Shown piece after piece: positions 6,641 through 6,963 of a DNA stretch of 6,963 nucleotides; position 1 is the first letter of the stretch; each line of letters begins with the position of its first letter. This DNA is from Candidatus Hydrogenedentota bacterium. GTDB lineage: Bacteria; Hydrogenedentota; Hydrogenedentia; Hydrogenedentales; CAITNO01. The notes beneath the pieces were generated by a model. That model worked only from the letters and a program-made list of their open reading frames with translations. It did no database searches and was not told the origin of the DNA. The translations under genes were made by a program, and so were the position numbers. The stretch covers positions 1 to 6,963 of the forward strand of contig JAGLCZ010000369.1 of NCBI GenBank assembly GCA_023145975.1. Direction: 5' to 3'.

Positions 6641-6963
6641 ATGATGTATAGAGATAGCGAACAGTACCGACTCCTGACAGGGTTTGCTCTTCTATTGCTT
6701 GCTATGTTTGTCATAATGACAGCAGGTTACGGTGAGGAATGTCCATTTAAAGCTAAGAGCGGGGGTGTTCCCGGAGTATCGACAGGCGGGTCGGCAAAGC
6801 AGGAAAATACGTCTGCTGATTCCGTTGAAACTACAGCAGGTCATGGGGCAGAATGCCCATTTACGGCTAAGAGTGCGGGTGTTCCCGGAGAATCTGCTAA
6901 TGGGGCTGCACAACAGGAAGAAGTAACTGTGTCTGTTGAGTTTGTCGGAACGGAACAGGATAA
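6641..6963 (+). CDS. Exported Cys-Pro-Phe repeat protein of unknown function (3' partial)
   Basis: The frame runs from ATG 6641 to the window edge with no stop, giving 107 complete codons; the terminal TAA of the window is not in this frame. The N-terminus MMYRDSEQYR followed by a hydrophobic segment (about 11-26) is a signal peptide or membrane anchor; cleavage after GYG at 29-31 is possible. The rest contains two copies of a 38-residue unit: TAGYGEECPFKAKSGGVPG at 27-45 and TAGHGAECPFTAKSAGVPG at 65-83, each followed by a less conserved Ser/Glu/Gln-rich spacer. There is one Cys per repeat and no CxxCH, so this is not a c-type cytochrome, and no lipobox is seen. I do not recognise the family. 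It starts 102 bp after the SPFH operon on the same strand, with no clear terminator between, so it may be the operon's fourth gene and an exported partner. A metal- or thiol-related role is only a guess. Confidence 0.7.
   Translation, partial: MMYRDSEQYRLLTGFALLLLAMFVIMTAGYGEECPFKAKSGGVPGVSTGGSAKQENTSADSVETTAGHGAECPFTAKSAGVPGESANGAAQQEEVTVSVEFVGTEQD
6719..6946 (+). repeat. Two tandem 114-bp coding repeats
   Basis: Units at 6719-6832 and 6833-6946 are in frame. The first halves are closely alike in DNA (ACAGCAGGT start, then a shared CCATTTA, GCTAAGAG and GGGTGTTCCCGGAG), while the second halves keep only the pattern of Gln/Glu-rich codons. This indicates duplication followed by divergence of the spacer and selection on the Cys-Pro-Phe half. 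More copies may lie beyond the window. Confidence 0.8.

Noticed and set aside
6641..6963. c-type cytochrome or rubredoxin identity for the repeat protein
   Set aside because: There is no CxxCH and no CxxC pair; each repeat has a single Cys.
1..6963. CRISPR arrays, tRNA or rRNA genes, insertion sequences, phage genes
   Set aside because: No regularly spaced short repeats, no tRNA-like cloverleaf with conserved TTCGA arm, no transposase or integrase reading frame and no terminal repeats were seen on either strand.

Overview
The window comes from a bacterial chromosome of moderate GC content with strong AAGGAG-type ribosome binding sites. Most of its products look exported or membrane-bound, which suggests a Gram-negative cell with a periplasm. 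An exported Dabb-domain protein and a GH-like-10/YVTN-propeller protein hint at the PVC/Kiritimatiellota-Lentisphaerae or a related deep lineage, but this placement is inference and weak. All recognisable genes lie on the + strand.

Layout. Positions 1-1724 hold the 3' part of a two-domain protein: a glycosidase-like TIM barrel followed by what reads as a seven-blade YVTN beta-propeller. A gap of about 300 bp follows, with a weak terminator-like hairpin and a candidate promoter. Next comes a small exported Dabb-domain protein (2022-2432). A 302-bp gap (2433-2734) contains a nested inverted repeat overlapping a good sigma70-like promoter.

From 2735 to 6538 there are three consecutive SPFH/band-7 genes. 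The first encodes a 603-residue fusion: a six-helix cation diffusion facilitator (CDF) that keeps both metal-binding HxxxD pairs but lacks the usual cytoplasmic C-terminal domain, joined through a short linker to a complete HflK-like SPFH protein. The second is a classic HflC (4651-5610). The third is a second HflK-like protein (5603-6538) whose start overlaps the hflC stop. The window ends inside a further gene (6641 to the edge) for an apparently exported protein with two copies of a 38-residue repeat centred on a Cys-Pro-Phe motif.

How the parts may work together. In E. coli, HflK and HflC alternate in a large periplasm-facing cage around the FtsH protease. Here the set is HflK-HflC-HflK with a metal transporter fused to one member, and no ftsH is visible. 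The topology fits: six CDF helices return the chain to the cytoplasm, a basic linker precedes helix seven, and helix seven delivers the SPFH domain to the periplasm, as in ordinary HflK. I infer a membrane assembly that concentrates or encloses a divalent-cation (probably zinc-type) transporter. The Cys-repeat protein downstream is a possible exported partner. This CDF-SPFH operon is the most interesting content of the window.
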